Assembly (NCBI GenBank): GCA_002730555.1
Contig: PCAM01000003.1
Coordinates: forward strand, 56,198 to 120,197
Length of the DNA stretch: 64,000 bases
Source: Chloroflexota bacterium
Lineage (GTDB): Bacteria; Chloroflexota; Dehalococcoidia; Lucifugimonadales; Lucifugimonadaceae
Direction: 5' to 3'
In this document: one piece after another, positions 18,188-27,508 of the stretch
Layout of the letters: every line of letters starts with the position of its first letter
How positions within the stretch are numbered: the first letter of the stretch is position 1
Made by a program: the position numbers and the translations under genes
The notes under the pieces: model-generated
Told to the model about the DNA's origin: nothing
Databases searched by the model: none
Seen by the model: the letters and a program-made list of their open reading frames with translations, nothing else

Positions 18188-18865
18188 ATGCCAGACCGAA
18201 TAGCGACCACAAGGCCGGAAAACCGGCGAGGCATGTCACGCGGGGAACGCCGATCCGAACGCCGCAACAGGTCAGATGCCCGGAAAAAGCGTAAGCGTTA
18301 CATCTACGTCGCGATCGCATCATCCGTCGCCCTGCTGTTCATCGTCAGCCTGCTGGTTCCTGGCGGTTCCGGTCGCCAGACGAGCGACAACGCCAGGCTG
18401 AACACAGGCGGCCCGGTTGAGATCCTCAAAGACCTTGGACGCGAACACATCGACATCGGAGACGGAGGCGGGCCATATCTGACGACCCCGGCGACCTCAG
18501 GCAACCACTACGGCGTCACCGCGCCCAGCGACAATCTGCCGTTCGGCTCGCCCGCCCGTTGGGGTCAATACCAGGTGCCTCTTGGCGACGAAGTCCAGAT
18601 ACACAACCTGGAACACGGCGGGATCATCCTGAATTACAACTGCCCGGAGGGTTGTCTCGAACTGGTTGAACAGTTGCAATCTGTGATCCCTGGCCAGGGA
18701 GCCCAGTTCATCCTTGCGCCCTACCCCGACATGGCGACCCGAATCGCCATTACGTCATGGCGGCACATCGATCAGATGGATGAGTTTGACGCCGACAGGC
18801 TGAACGCATTTATCGACGCCTACCTGGACCGTGCGCCTGAGAGCATCCCGGGGAACCTCTTCTAA
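18188..18865 (+). CDS. DUF3105 family single-pass membrane protein
   Basis: 225 residues. A basic N-terminus (to about 37) rich in Arg/Lys is followed by one membrane segment (YIYVAIASSVALLFIVSLLV, about 38-57), giving an N-in, C-out topology. The exported domain has the DUF3105 hallmarks TPATSGNHYGVTAP and HNLEHGGIILNYNCPEGC, with conserved His/Glu and two cysteines. Function is unknown. It overlaps purS by one nucleotide (TAATG), so it is translated with a cytoplasmic purine enzyme subunit, which is an odd pairing. Confidence 0.8.
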   Translation: MPDRIATTRPENRRGMSRGERRSERRNRSDARKKRKRYIYVAIASSVALLFIVSLLVPGGSGRQTSDNARLNTGGPVEILKDLGREHIDIGDGGGPYLTTPATSGNHYGVTAPSDNLPFGSPARWGQYQVPLGDEVQIHNLEHGGIILNYNCPEGCLELVEQLQSVIPGQGAQFILAPYPDMATRIAITSWRHIDQMDEFDADRLNAFIDAYLDRAPESIPGNLF

Positions 18866-19113
18866 TGTTCCTTGCCACGGTCCGGGTCACACTTAAACCC
18901 ACAGTCAACGATCCACAGGGCCTGACCATAGCCCGCGCACTGGCGTCCCTCGGATTCGATTCCGTTGAAGGCGTCCGTGCGGGGAAGTTCATCGAAATCA
19001 CGCTCGACGAGGCCGAACGGTCCGAAGCCGAAAAGCACGTGATAGAGATGTGCGAGAAGCTACTCGCCAACCCGGTAATAGAACGTTACAGCTTCGACCT
19101 GAATCCGGCGTAG
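18865..19113 (+). CDS. purS: Phosphoribosylformylglycinamidine synthase subunit PurS
   Basis: 82 residues, typical PurS size. It bridges PurL and PurQ in the FGAM synthase complex. Seen: ATVRVTLKPTVNDPQG, the ARALASLGFDSVEGVRAGKFIEI core and a C-terminal LLANPVIERYSF. purQ and purL normally follow purS; here the convergent hisB follows instead, so they must be elsewhere. Start overlaps the DUF3105 stop. Confidence 0.94.
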   Translation: MFLATVRVTLKPTVNDPQGLTIARALASLGFDSVEGVRAGKFIEITLDEAERSEAEKHVIEMCEKLLANPVIERYSFDLNPA

Positions 19114-19125
19114 CTGCGAGACGCC

Positions 19126-19236
19126 GTAGGGGCGGATTAGTATCCGCCCACGTCCCCATCGCAAGAACCTCAGGAATCGGGCGTCACAGCTGCCTCCCGA
19201 TCACATCCGCAGGGGCGCGGTGCTTGCCCCCTACAA
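19126..19236. repeat. Palindromic repeat between convergent purS and hisB
   Basis: An 8-bp perfect stem GGGCGGAT/ATCCGCCC with a TAGT loop sits at 19130-19149. The left end GTAGGGGCGG is repeated inverted as CCCCCTAC near 19224-19231. No T-run follows the hairpin, though its place between convergent genes would suit a bidirectional terminator. A related GTAGGGGCGG copy is near 47540. Confidence 0.5.
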
Positions 19237-19830
19237 CGCGCCCTTGGTGCTAGGGATCGTGTTCGGATTGCGCTGATCCAGCATCACGGCATCCCGCAGG
19301 GACCGTCCGAACGCCTTGAACGCGGACTCAATAATGTGGTGCTCGTTCGTCCCTGTCTCGACACGCAGGTGAATGTTGAACCGCCCTTCGGCCGACGCCG
19401 ACTCAAAGAAGTGGCGCGCCAGGTCGGTCGGGAATTCGCCGACGTTGTTGTTGGACCCCATGTCCACGACCGCGTATCCACGGCCACTCAGGTCAACGGC
19501 GCACATGGTCAGCGCCTCGTCCAGCGGCACAAACGCGTGTCCCATCCGTACGATCCCCCGCCGTTCGCCGAGCGCCTTGTCAATGCACCGCCCCAGAACT
19601 ATCGCCGTGTCCTCGGCGATGTGGTGCGGGCCAGATTCAGTGTCGCCGGACGCACGCACCGAGAGGTCGATGGAGCCGTGACGCGCAAGGGCGTCCAGCA
19701 TGTGATTTAAAAAGCCGTTCGGGGTCTGTATTTCGGTCACGCCGGTGCCGTCGAGATTGACGGTGATGGCGATGTCGCTCTCGCCCGTTTCCCGTTCCAT
19801 GGTGGCCGTACGATTAATGTCCGGGGTCAT
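19231..19830 (-). CDS. hisB: Imidazoleglycerol-phosphate dehydratase
   Basis: Dehydrates imidazoleglycerol phosphate in histidine synthesis, a Mn-dependent enzyme. 199 residues, the single-function bacterial type. Signatures: GFLNHMLDALARHGSIDL, SGPHHIAEDTAIVLG and GTNEHHIIESAFKAFGRSL with the paired metal-binding histidines. Last gene of the his operon; gap from hisC is 127 nt. Confidence 0.97.
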   Translation of the reverse strand: MTPDINRTATMERETGESDIAITVNLDGTGVTEIQTPNGFLNHMLDALARHGSIDLSVRASGDTESGPHHIAEDTAIVLGRCIDKALGERRGIVRMGHAFVPLDEALTMCAVDLSGRGYAVVDMGSNNNVGEFPTDLARHFFESASAEGRFNIHLRVETGTNEHHIIESAFKAFGRSLRDAVMLDQRNPNTIPSTKGAL

Positions 19831-19957
19831 TACGTATGTCTTTCGGGTAGTAAAGCCGCGCGAGCGGCGATGAACCTCAATAGTCCGTGGCGGACGCCGA
19901 CAAGTGCAAGCGCGACACGAGTCTTATTAGCGGTATTGCGGGCTGCCCCGGCGCCGG

Positions 19958-21019
19958 TCAGACCAGCTCCGAGAGCACTTCCAGCACACGCGTCGTCTCG
20001 TCGGGCGTCCCGACGCTGATCCTCAGATCATGCGTCAGGCGGGGGTCAGAGAACGGCCGCACGAAAACACCTTTTTTGACGAGTATTTCGTACAGGTCGG
20101 TCGCCAAGTACTTGTCGAAGCGCGTCAGCAGGAAATTTCCGTGGGACGGCACGTAAGAAACTCCGCTCATCGCGTCAAACACCTTCTCCATGCGCTTCCG
20201 CTGCTCTAGAAGCACGGCGACCTTGCCCAGCAGCTTCTCACGGTGCTGCATCGTCGCCAGCAAAGCCGCTTCTGCAGCGATGTTCACGTTGTACGGGTTC
20301 TTGATATCAGACAGGCGGCTGATGATCTCCGGGCTGGCGATCATGTAACCGACCCGCAGACCGGCGATCCCGGCCCATTTGCTGAACGACCGCAACACCA
20401 CAAGGTTCTCGTGATCGGGAATCAGGTGTGAGACCGTCTGGTCGGAGAACTCGAAATAGGTTTCGTCAACCACGACAACCATTCCGAGTTTCAGCAGTTC
20501 GAGCGTCTGCTCTTCAGTAAGGATGTTCCCCGTCGGGTTGTTGGGTGAAGCCAGGAAAACGATCTTCGTGCGTTCATCGTCCTCACAGGCGACGGCGGCG
20601 ACGTCAACCTCAAAGGCTTCGTCACGCTGTATCGACACTACCTTCGCATCGGCCACGCGGGCGCAGAAGTGGTACATGCCAAAGGTCGGCTTGCAGTCCA
20701 GCACGCGATCGCCCGGCGCCACGAATAGCCGCATCAGGAGGTCGATCATCTCGTCCGCGCCCGCCCCGGCCAGGATCTGTTCGATCGGGTGTCCGGTGTA
20801 CCCGGACAGCGACGCGCGAATCTTGACCTGGTTGGCGTCCGGGTACAGGTGCAGTGGAAGGTCCGTGAGCGACGCCGCGATATCCGGGTCCGCACCAAAC
20901 GGGTTCTCGTTCTGGTTGACCCGGATGATCATGTCCGGCGGCACGCCAGCCTTCGCCGCCATCTCGTCCGGCGACACCGCCGTGGCGTACGTTTCCGGCG
21001 TGACCAGGTGCGGCCGCAT
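19958..21019 (-). CDS. hisC: Histidinol-phosphate aminotransferase
   Basis: PLP enzyme, about 353 residues from the ATG at 21019 (MRPHLVTPE), where HisC proteins usually begin. An open frame continues to 21133 and an in-frame TTG near 21043 is an alternative start. Seen: NQNENPFGADP, YPDANQVKIRASL, ASPNNPTGN, VVDETYFEF and RSFSKWAGIAGLRVGY with the PLP Lys. It follows hisD in the same direction. Confidence 0.93.
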   Translation of the reverse strand: MRPHLVTPETYATAVSPDEMAAKAGVPPDMIIRVNQNENPFGADPDIAASLTDLPLHLYPDANQVKIRASLSGYTGHPIEQILAGAGADEMIDLLMRLFVAPGDRVLDCKPTFGMYHFCARVADAKVVSIQRDEAFEVDVAAVACEDDERTKIVFLASPNNPTGNILTEEQTLELLKLGMVVVVDETYFEFSDQTVSHLIPDHENLVVLRSFSKWAGIAGLRVGYMIASPEIISRLSDIKNPYNVNIAAEAALLATMQHREKLLGKVAVLLEQRKRMEKVFDAMSGVSYVPSHGNFLLTRFDKYLATDLYEILVKKGVFVRPFSDPRLTHDLRISVGTPDETTRVLEVLSELV

Positions 21020-21138
21020 CAGTTGCTGAATCTGAATCTGTGACAAACGGTTTTCCGTGTGAATCTTGAAGGGTAAATGGAGCAGCGATTTTATCGCCGC
21101 CCGAACGACGGGATTACACCACAGTAACCCCACCCGGG

Positions 21139-22413
21139 CTACTCCCCGATCAGTCGTTTCATGCGCAGTTCGGCGGCGTTGGCGTGGCCGTGAAGCTCCT
21201 CGGTGCGGGCCAGCACCGCCGCCTGGCGTGCGATGGCCAAGAAACCGTCGCTGTCCAGGTCAACGACGGGCATGAACCGCAGGAAGTGCCTCACATTGAG
21301 AGCCGACGCGAAACGGGCCGTGCCTCCAGTCGGCATGACGTGGCTGGGACCGGCAACGTAGTCGCCCATCACTTCGGCCGAGTACTTGCCTGCGTACAAC
21401 CCACCGGCGCTGCGCACTTGAGAGATGTAGGGGGCGGGATCGGCGATGGCAAGACAAAGATGCTCGGGAGCGACCGCGTTAGCTACTTCGATGGCCTCTT
21501 CCACCGACGCCACGATCACCGATACGCCGTTCGTGTCGACCGCCTCGCCGGCGATGGACTGGCGCGGCAGGACGGTGAGCTGCCGCTTGAGCGCGGCCTC
21601 TACTTCGTCCGCTACTTCCGAGGACGTGCTGACGAGGACCGGCCGTGCCCGGACGTCGTGTTCCGCCTGGGCAAGGAGATCGCTGGCGCAGAACCCCGGA
21701 TCGGATGTTTGGTCCGCCACGACCAGGGTTTCGGTCGGGCCGTACAACCCGTCGATTCCGACGTGTCCGAACAATTGGCGTTTCGCGGCAGTGACCCAGA
21801 CGTTGCCGGGTCCGACAATCAGGTCAACGGGCGGCACGGTCTCGGTCCCGTAAGCAAACGCCCCGATCGCCTGCGCTCCACCGATCTTGAAGACCCGGTC
21901 CGCTCCAGCGATGGCGGCGGCGGCGAGCACCGCTGGGTGAGGCAATGAATCTCCAGCGGCGGGCGTGCTCAGGTAGATCTCATCGACCATTGCAACCCGG
22001 GCCGGTACGACGGTCATGATGACGGTGGACGCCAGCGGCGCTGTCCCACCGGGCACGTAGGCGCCGACGCGTTTTACGGGAGTTACCAGCTCGCCGTAGT
22101 GCCGGTCATCGTCGTGCCAGCTTTGCGGCATGGCAGCCGACTGGAAGTTGTGCACCCGTTCAGCCGCCGTCTCCAGCGCTTCTCGGGTTTCGGCCGGGAT
22201 AGAGGCCAACGCCGCATCTATATCGCTTTGAGGCACCTCAAGGGAAACGAGCGCTTCACCGTCCAGCTCGCCGGAGATTCGTTTCACTGCGGCGTCGCCA
22301 TTACGGTGAACGTCGCCGAGGATTCGCGCCACTACGCGGTCAACCCCTTCGTCGTTCGGTTGCGGCCCTCCCAGCAACTCGAGCGCAGCGGCAAGGCCGG
22401 TGACCCGTTTCAT
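21139..22413 (-). CDS. hisD: Histidinol dehydrogenase
   Basis: Two-step NAD-dependent oxidation of histidinol to histidine, Zn enzyme. About 424 residues from the ATG at 22413, chosen because it makes an ATGA overlap with the hisG stop; a longer frame to 22482 is rejected. Signatures: GAYVPGGTAPLASTV, GGAQAIGAFAYGTE, VDLIVGPGNVWVTAAKR, LLAQAEHDV (Zn region), APEHLCLAI and VAGPSHVMPTGGTARF. Confidence 0.96.
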   Translation of the reverse strand: MKRVTGLAAALELLGGPQPNDEGVDRVVARILGDVHRNGDAAVKRISGELDGEALVSLEVPQSDIDAALASIPAETREALETAAERVHNFQSAAMPQSWHDDDRHYGELVTPVKRVGAYVPGGTAPLASTVIMTVVPARVAMVDEIYLSTPAAGDSLPHPAVLAAAAIAGADRVFKIGGAQAIGAFAYGTETVPPVDLIVGPGNVWVTAAKRQLFGHVGIDGLYGPTETLVVADQTSDPGFCASDLLAQAEHDVRARPVLVSTSSEVADEVEAALKRQLTVLPRQSIAGEAVDTNGVSVIVASVEEAIEVANAVAPEHLCLAIADPAPYISQVRSAGGLYAGKYSAEVMGDYVAGPSHVMPTGGTARFASALNVRHFLRFMPVVDLDSDGFLAIARQAAVLARTEELHGHANAAELRMKRLIGE

Positions 22414-23438
22414 CCTTTTGCGCTGCCGTTCGGTTCCAGCGGGCGGCCGATCTTCTTCCGGAGCTCCGCGTACGCGGCGCACGGGGTTTCGAAGACATAA
22501 GCGGGCTCGTTAACCGTGATGCCACTGGCGCCCAGTTTTCTCATGTAGTCGATGGCGTTCAACAGATCGTTCTTTGGAACCACCACCTGCACCGAGAACC
22601 ATGAACCGCCGGTTTTGCTGAACACCGGAGCCACGGTCGGTCCCTGGAGACCGGAATAAAGCGGCTCCGACTTGACCCGCCCGGCGACGGCCTCTGCCGA
22701 TTCGCCTTCGATGTTGGCGATCACCCACTGAAAGTCCTGGGCCGCAACCCGTGATTCGAGAAGCTCAAGGATCTTCCTGACCGGTTCCAGGCCGACGTCG
22801 TCCCGTTTGAGAGAGGTCAGGTTTCCGATAAGCACGGCTGACGACTTGAGCACTGGCGGATCGTCCAACCGTCTCAGTCGATTCTGCCGCAACGTCGTTC
22901 CGCTGGCCGTGATATCGGCGATCATATCGGCGTCGCCGATCTCCGGGCGCGCTTCGAGACCGCCCTTGGCGTCGACCGGCTCGTAAGTGATGCCGTGCTC
23001 CGCCATGTAGCGACCTACAAGTCGCGGGTACTTCGTGGCGACCCGGAGAACGCGGCCGTCCTTCTCAATCTCCGCCGCTTTACCGGCCAACCCTTCGATC
23101 GTGGTGACGGCCGTCCACTCGTCCGGGACAGCGAGAACGAGTTCCGCTCCGCCAAACTTGAGGTCAGGAATCAGGACGATCGTGTCGCCGTCCTCGTCGT
23201 GCTCCTCTTCGAACTGGTCGAACCCGACGATGCCGATGTGGGCCACTGCGCGGTCGATCAGCCCGGTGATGTCAGAGGCACGCTGGAATAGCGCTTCGAC
23301 ACCGTCGACGGACGGGATTGCTGCGGTGTAGGTGCGGCTGCTGGAACGGTTGACGCGAAGTCCCGCGTTCCGAAGCAGGTCCGTGGCGGAGGTGGCGAGT
23401 GCGCCTTCCGAGGGAAGGGCGATGCGGAGTTCTGGCAC
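22410..23438 (-). CDS. hisG: ATP phosphoribosyltransferase (long form, HisG-L)
   Basis: First committed step of histidine synthesis. About 342 residues from a GTG at 23438 (VPELRIALPSEGAL), matching where HisG families start; an open frame continues to 23615 without family resemblance. Catalytic domains: IALPSEG, RVATKYPRLVGRYM and DITASGTTLRQNRL. The C-terminal ACT-like regulatory domain (FSVQVVVPKNDLLNAIDYM, then LGASGITV) marks the long form, usually feedback-inhibited by histidine. It heads the operon hisG-hisD-hisC-hisB. Confidence 0.94.
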   Translation of the reverse strand: MPELRIALPSEGALATSATDLLRNAGLRVNRSSSRTYTAAIPSVDGVEALFQRASDITGLIDRAVAHIGIVGFDQFEEEHDEDGDTIVLIPDLKFGGAELVLAVPDEWTAVTTIEGLAGKAAEIEKDGRVLRVATKYPRLVGRYMAEHGITYEPVDAKGGLEARPEIGDADMIADITASGTTLRQNRLRRLDDPPVLKSSAVLIGNLTSLKRDDVGLEPVRKILELLESRVAAQDFQWVIANIEGESAEAVAGRVKSEPLYSGLQGPTVAPVFSKTGGSWFSVQVVVPKNDLLNAIDYMRKLGASGITVNEPAYVFETPCAAYAELRKKIGRPLEPNGSAKG

Positions 23439-23628
23439 TTGAAATACGGGTACCGGTGGAGACTGTGACGGCGAGTCGAACGCCGATCGCCAACAGGCGA
23501 CGAGATATTGTAAGCGGCGATACACCCCCGCGTCCCGAGGCGTCTTCCCTCCCACGAGGACTCTGTAGGACGGATAGATATCCATCCATGGGTCGATATC
23601 AGTCGATCCCGACAACGCATACGACCAA

Positions 23629-23740
23629 TGTCATCCTGAACGCGATTCAGGATCCGCTCCTAATCCCCATCAGGCATGTTCCTGCCGACGAACGGGGTTA
23701 TCGCCATAAAACCCGATCCTGGATCGAGCTCAGGATGACA
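23629..23740. repeat. Inverted-repeat element upstream of hisG
   Basis: TGTCATCCTGA at the left end and TCAGGATGACA at the right end are perfect 11-bp inverted repeats. Inner copies GATTCAGGATC and GATCCTGGATC extend the pairing. Same family as 5904-6014. It fills most of the gap between hisG and the next gene. Confidence 0.7.
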
Positions 23741-23805
23741 GCGCTAACGTCAGGGCCGGCGCTTGCCCCGCCCGTCGCTCCAGTAGCACCCATCCACAAC
23801 ACCCC

Positions 23806-24951
23806 CTAACCGCCGCTCGAACCCTTCAGCAATTCTTCCCTGATCGCCTGCGCCACGATCTCGATCTCACCGTCCTGCAGGTTGATCGGGTCCATGTATA
23901 TCTCGCCCATGAATCCGAGCGGACTGATGTACACCCGCGGCGAACGCGCCATCAACCGACGATGTATCTCGGCGCCGTCCGGGCCGCGCCAGTCGCGGTC
24001 AAAATAGATCACGGCGTGCGGAATCGGGTGGTCTTTGCTGTCGTGCTCCACCTGGGCGCGTATCCCCGGGATCTCCATGATCTGGTCGACCACCATCTCG
24101 CACTGACGCCTGAATCGCTTCGTCTCGGCGTCCTGGTCCTCGGACACAAACGCTTCTATAGCGGCGACCAACCCGACTATTTCTTCCTTTGACACCTTCA
24201 TCGGACGACCGATCGCCTGGTTCGGTGCGGCGTTTAACCGTGCGGCCTCTATGAGATCGGCGCGGCCGATCAGAATTCCCGTGCTCTGGGGGCCGCGCAT
24301 CCCTTTCCCGCCGCTGAAGCTAACGATGTCAGCGCCTTCATCCAGGTACCGGGTCAAGTTCTCACGCGGCGGCAACATCGATGCGCCGTCGCAGATGATC
24401 GGGATGTCGTGCCGATGGGCGATCTCGGCCAGCACCGGCAGCGGAATGTCGCCAGCGCCGGTGAACGGCGACACCAGGTGAATAATCCCCGCGGTGTTCG
24501 GACCTATCGCTGCCTCGATCTCTTCCGGGTAGCAATGCCGGCCTTTACCGACCTCGACAAAGTTCGCCCCGGGCATCAGGTAGGCGTGATCATAGTGAAA
24601 CCGATGCTGACGCTGGATGATCAACTCGTTTGGGAACCAGTCAGTGAGCGGCAGGCTCTGGATGCGGGCCACGTCCGTACCGGTCATCACGGCCGCGGCC
24701 TGCAGAACCAACCCCCCGGCTGCGCCGCTCGTGACGAGCGCAGCTTCGACACCGATCGCATCGGAGATCATCTCTCCGGCACGTATCAGAAGTTCGTCGA
24801 TATTGACGAACACCTCGGAAGATTCCTCCATGGCCTCGATCACCTCGGGTCGCATACGCGAACCGGAGTGCTTCGTGTTCGTCCCGCCAGCGTTGATGAC
24901 GGGCGTCAGCCCCATCCGCTGAAAAACAGATCCGCCGGTGTGGTCGGTCAT
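23806..24951 (-). CDS. SelA-like PLP-dependent enzyme
   Basis: 381 residues of the family that includes D-glucosaminate-6-phosphate ammonia-lyase and is related to SelA. Seen: PVINAGGTNTKHSGSRM at the start, TSGAAGGLVLQAAAVMTGTD, the CDGASMLPPRENL segment, and SFSGGKGMRGPQSTGIL with the PLP Lys. The large basic N-terminal domain of true selenocysteine synthases is missing and the length is short, so it should not be taken as SelA despite the selenoprotein in this window. Likely a lyase or aldolase on an amino sugar acid or amino acid. Isolated; the next gene upstream is 77 nt away. Confidence 0.8.
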   Translation of the reverse strand: MTDHTGGSVFQRMGLTPVINAGGTNTKHSGSRMRPEVIEAMEESSEVFVNIDELLIRAGEMISDAIGVEAALVTSGAAGGLVLQAAAVMTGTDVARIQSLPLTDWFPNELIIQRQHRFHYDHAYLMPGANFVEVGKGRHCYPEEIEAAIGPNTAGIIHLVSPFTGAGDIPLPVLAEIAHRHDIPIICDGASMLPPRENLTRYLDEGADIVSFSGGKGMRGPQSTGILIGRADLIEAARLNAAPNQAIGRPMKVSKEEIVGLVAAIEAFVSEDQDAETKRFRRQCEMVVDQIMEIPGIRAQVEHDSKDHPIPHAVIYFDRDWRGPDGAEIHRRLMARSPRVYISPLGFMGEIYMDPINLQDGEIEIVAQAIREELLKGSSGG

Positions 24952-25028
24952 CAGTTAACTCCCTGGTTGGTGTCTGAGTTTCGTTCCGGTCTCTGATCGG
25001 GCGTGAACCGTGACGCTCGCGGCGGATT

Positions 25029-25607
25029 TTATCGGCCCGTCATGACCAGATCAGCGATCCCGAATACGATCAACGACAAGATCGAGTTCACAACGGCTCC
25101 CAGCACGATGATCCCGACCGGAGGCCAGTAGTTTTCATACGCCAGTGTGGTTTTCAGCCCGAACACGATCGCCACCAGCATCCAGATAGTCACGACCGCC
25201 CAGATTATCCCGCCGACCACGGGGATGATCCCGAACACTCGGAGCAATGATGGCCCGTAAGCGATGCCGACAACCCGGAGCATTTCCGGTCTCGAGGCTT
25301 CCGAATGGATCGAGTCGAATAAGAAACTGCGCAAGAACCACGCAACGTGGGCGTAGATCAACCAGCCCGTGACCACAAGGACGCCGTTAATAATCGCTTC
25401 GCTCGGGTCTCTGATCGAACCAATGACCACGGCGATAGCGGCCGCCACCACAAGCCAGCGCACCTGCGACGTGGTGCCCGGGTCCTCCTGGATCTCCCGG
25501 AACGTCCGTCGATTGAAGAGAGCGGCGTTGATCGCCCGGCTGACGATATCCCGCGGAGCCTCTGGTGGCCCCGGGTCGAACACAGCCCCTTCCGGGTCGT
25601 AGTTCAT
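25029..25607 (-). CDS. Yip1-domain integral membrane protein
   Basis: 192 residues with about four to five hydrophobic segments (WLVVAAAIAVVIGS, INGVLVVTGWLIYAHVA, the GIIPVVGGIIWAVVTIWMLV region, and the C-terminal SILSLIVFGIADLV), matching Yip1-type proteins. The soluble N-terminus is about 45 residues. Function unknown. Its start overlaps the stop of the amidohydrolase gene by 4 nt. Confidence 0.65.
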   Translation of the reverse strand: MNYDPEGAVFDPGPPEAPRDIVSRAINAALFNRRTFREIQEDPGTTSQVRWLVVAAAIAVVIGSIRDPSEAIINGVLVVTGWLIYAHVAWFLRSFLFDSIHSEASRPEMLRVVGIAYGPSLLRVFGIIPVVGGIIWAVVTIWMLVAIVFGLKTTLAYENYWPPVGIIVLGAVVNSILSLIVFGIADLVMTGR

Positions 25608-26392
25608 CCAGACCCGAACCCGAATACGCGGGCGGCGGTGCGTCCCATCACCTCTTCGGCATCCTCACCACCGGAAAGCGCCGGGTGGCTTCTGATTCCC
25701 TCCAGGGCGTTGTGATAGCCCTCGCGTCCGGCGCTTGGCGGGAAATCGCTGCCCCACATCAAGCGTTTTGGGCCAAACGCCTCAACCGCCAACTCGACGA
25801 AAGGCGGGATGTTCTCGATCCGGTAGTCCGGCAACAAGATGTCAGGCCGGTCGGCGATCTCGCCCAGGCCGTGAAGTTTCATGGTCGTGTTCGGCAGCTC
25901 TGCCAGTTCCATCAGCCGCCTGTACTTCTCATACGGAGGCTTGTGGCCGTGCCCGGCGTTGCCGAAATGCTCGATGACGACCTGCGTGTCCGGTACCGAG
26001 GCGATCAATGCCCGATATCCATCGGTAAGGAAGCCTTCAAACGTACCCTGGCCACTAACCGCAACGCCAAGTTCCCCCGCTGCCTTCCACAACTTCGGCT
26101 GCTGTGGGGCGCCGTTGTCGTCAGTATAAAGCCGCACGCCGCCCGCGCCGCGCTCGGCCTCGTACGCCAGCGCGCCGACCTGATCGTCACCGTTCGGGTC
26201 GATCTGAACGGCGGCCTTGAATCGGCCCGGGAAGCGATCACAACACTCGAACAGGTAGTCGGCGTTGTACGTGCCCCGATGCTGGAGCAGCAAGGCGTGG
26301 TCCACTTGGTCCATTTCCATCACGTGGGCCAGAGTCTCCACTGGCTCGAACCAGTTGTGGCTGGCGTGGCAGTGCGTGTCGACGATCATCAT
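25604..26392 (-). CDS. Amidohydrolase-2 family metal-dependent hydrolase
   Basis: About 262 residues from the ATG at 26392, which overlaps the stop of the aldo/keto reductase (TAATG). TIM-barrel hydrolase or decarboxylase. HxH motif VDTHCHASHNW near residue 5; Lys/His region GVRLYTDDNG; VIEHFGNAGHG; C-terminal metal Asp in LMWGSDFPPSAG. This subgroup includes lactonases and aromatic-acid decarboxylases; the substrate is not readable. Operon order is reductase, this gene, Yip1 protein. Confidence 0.8.
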   Translation of the reverse strand: MMIVDTHCHASHNWFEPVETLAHVMEMDQVDHALLLQHRGTYNADYLFECCDRFPGRFKAAVQIDPNGDDQVGALAYEAERGAGGVRLYTDDNGAPQQPKLWKAAGELGVAVSGQGTFEGFLTDGYRALIASVPDTQVVIEHFGNAGHGHKPPYEKYRRLMELAELPNTTMKLHGLGEIADRPDILLPDYRIENIPPFVELAVEAFGPKRLMWGSDFPPSAGREGYHNALEGIRSHPALSGGEDAEEVMGRTAARVFGFGSG

Positions 26393-27396
26393 TACGTGGC
26401 GATCTCCATGCCGGGGGTGCCCACGCCGGAGCCTTCGCACAGCACCAGGTCGTCGATCGTCCGCTTGAGGCCAGCAGGCAGATCCCAGTCGCCGCCCAGG
26501 TCTTCGATGATCTCGGCCGGCTTCTTGGCGCCCGCAAGCGCCACGCTCACGTCCGGGTTGTCCAGCACCCATGCGATGGCGAGCTGTGCGATCGTCTTAC
26601 CGTGGTCGGCCGCGACCCTCTTCAGCTTCTCCACCGTCGCAATGTTCTGGGCGAGATGCTCCGGGCCCCAGTTCTGGATGCCGAAGTTGGCGCCGCCCTT
26701 ACGCCAGTCGTCATCACCAAAACTCTGAGTTGCGGTCCACGCCCCCGTCAGCAGTCCGTGCGCCATCGATCCGTAGGCCATTACGCCCATCCCGTGTGAA
26801 GCCACAAACGGCAGCACGTCAGCCTCGGGCCTTCGGTCGAACATGTGGTAGCCGATTTGGTCGGTGATGATCGGGCTGACCTGGAGCGATTCCTCCATCA
26901 TCGGGACAGAGAAATTGGACACGCCGGAGTGCCTGATCTTGCCCGCCTTCTTGGCCTCTTCCAGCACCTCCATCGGGTCGGAGAACGGCCGGGTCTTGTC
27001 GGGCCAGTGGATCAGGAACAGGTCGATATAATCTGTCTGAAGCCGCTTCAGGCTGGCGTCGATGGATGCCCGGAGCAGATCCGGATCGGAGTCGGCGACC
27101 GTGGCGGTGCGGTTGTCCGAGTTATCGGTCTTCCACTCACGTGCGCCCTTGGTTACGAGGACGATGTCTTCCCTCTTCAGATCCTTGATCGCCTTGCCCA
27201 TTAACGTCTCGCCGTAGCCCCAGCCGTACACCGCCGCCGTGTCGTACAGCGTGATGCCGCCGTCAAATGCGGCGTGTACCGCAGCGATCGCCTCGTTGTC
27301 ATCGAGATCGCCATACTGGCCGCGCCCCATCGGCCAGCCTCCGAAGCCGATCGCCGAGGTCTTAAGCCCCGAGTCGCCAAACTGCCTAGTACGCAT
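26392..27396 (-). CDS. Aldo/keto reductase
   Basis: 334 residues, NADPH-dependent (alpha/beta)8 reductase. The catalytic tetrad is visible: Asp in LYDTAAVYG, Tyr in the same block, Lys in LVTKGA and His in FLIHWPD. GKIRHSGVSNFS and QLAIAWVLDNPDVSVALAGAKKP are typical. The GFGGWPMGRGQYG start suggests the group near L-glyceraldehyde reductases and sugar dehydrogenases. First gene of a three-gene operon with an amidohydrolase and a Yip1 protein. Confidence 0.88.
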   Translation of the reverse strand: MRTRQFGDSGLKTSAIGFGGWPMGRGQYGDLDDNEAIAAVHAAFDGGITLYDTAAVYGWGYGETLMGKAIKDLKREDIVLVTKGAREWKTDNSDNRTATVADSDPDLLRASIDASLKRLQTDYIDLFLIHWPDKTRPFSDPMEVLEEAKKAGKIRHSGVSNFSVPMMEESLQVSPIITDQIGYHMFDRRPEADVLPFVASHGMGVMAYGSMAHGLLTGAWTATQSFGDDDWRKGGANFGIQNWGPEHLAQNIATVEKLKRVAADHGKTIAQLAIAWVLDNPDVSVALAGAKKPAEIIEDLGGDWDLPAGLKRTIDDLVLCEGSGVGTPGMEIAT

Positions 27397-27508
27397 GCGT
27401 CGCCCTTTTTGTCTGATTACGTGGTCGCTAATGGTTGCGTTTATTCAAGTGGCCGCATTGTAGAGGTGTCTGGCGGCGGAACGCCGTTCCGTATTCGGCC
27501 TACGGGTC

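Noticed and set aside
23806..24951. SelA (selenocysteine synthase), tempting given the selenoprotein
   Set aside because: The protein is too short, lacks the N-terminal SelA domain and carries the motifs of the D-glucosaminate-6-phosphate lyase-like group.
25565..26728. Long plus-strand open frame opposite the amidohydrolase and aldo/keto reductase
   Set aside because: Antisense frame of two well-supported genes; rich in Arg, Pro and Gln with no family resemblance. High GC makes such frames common here.
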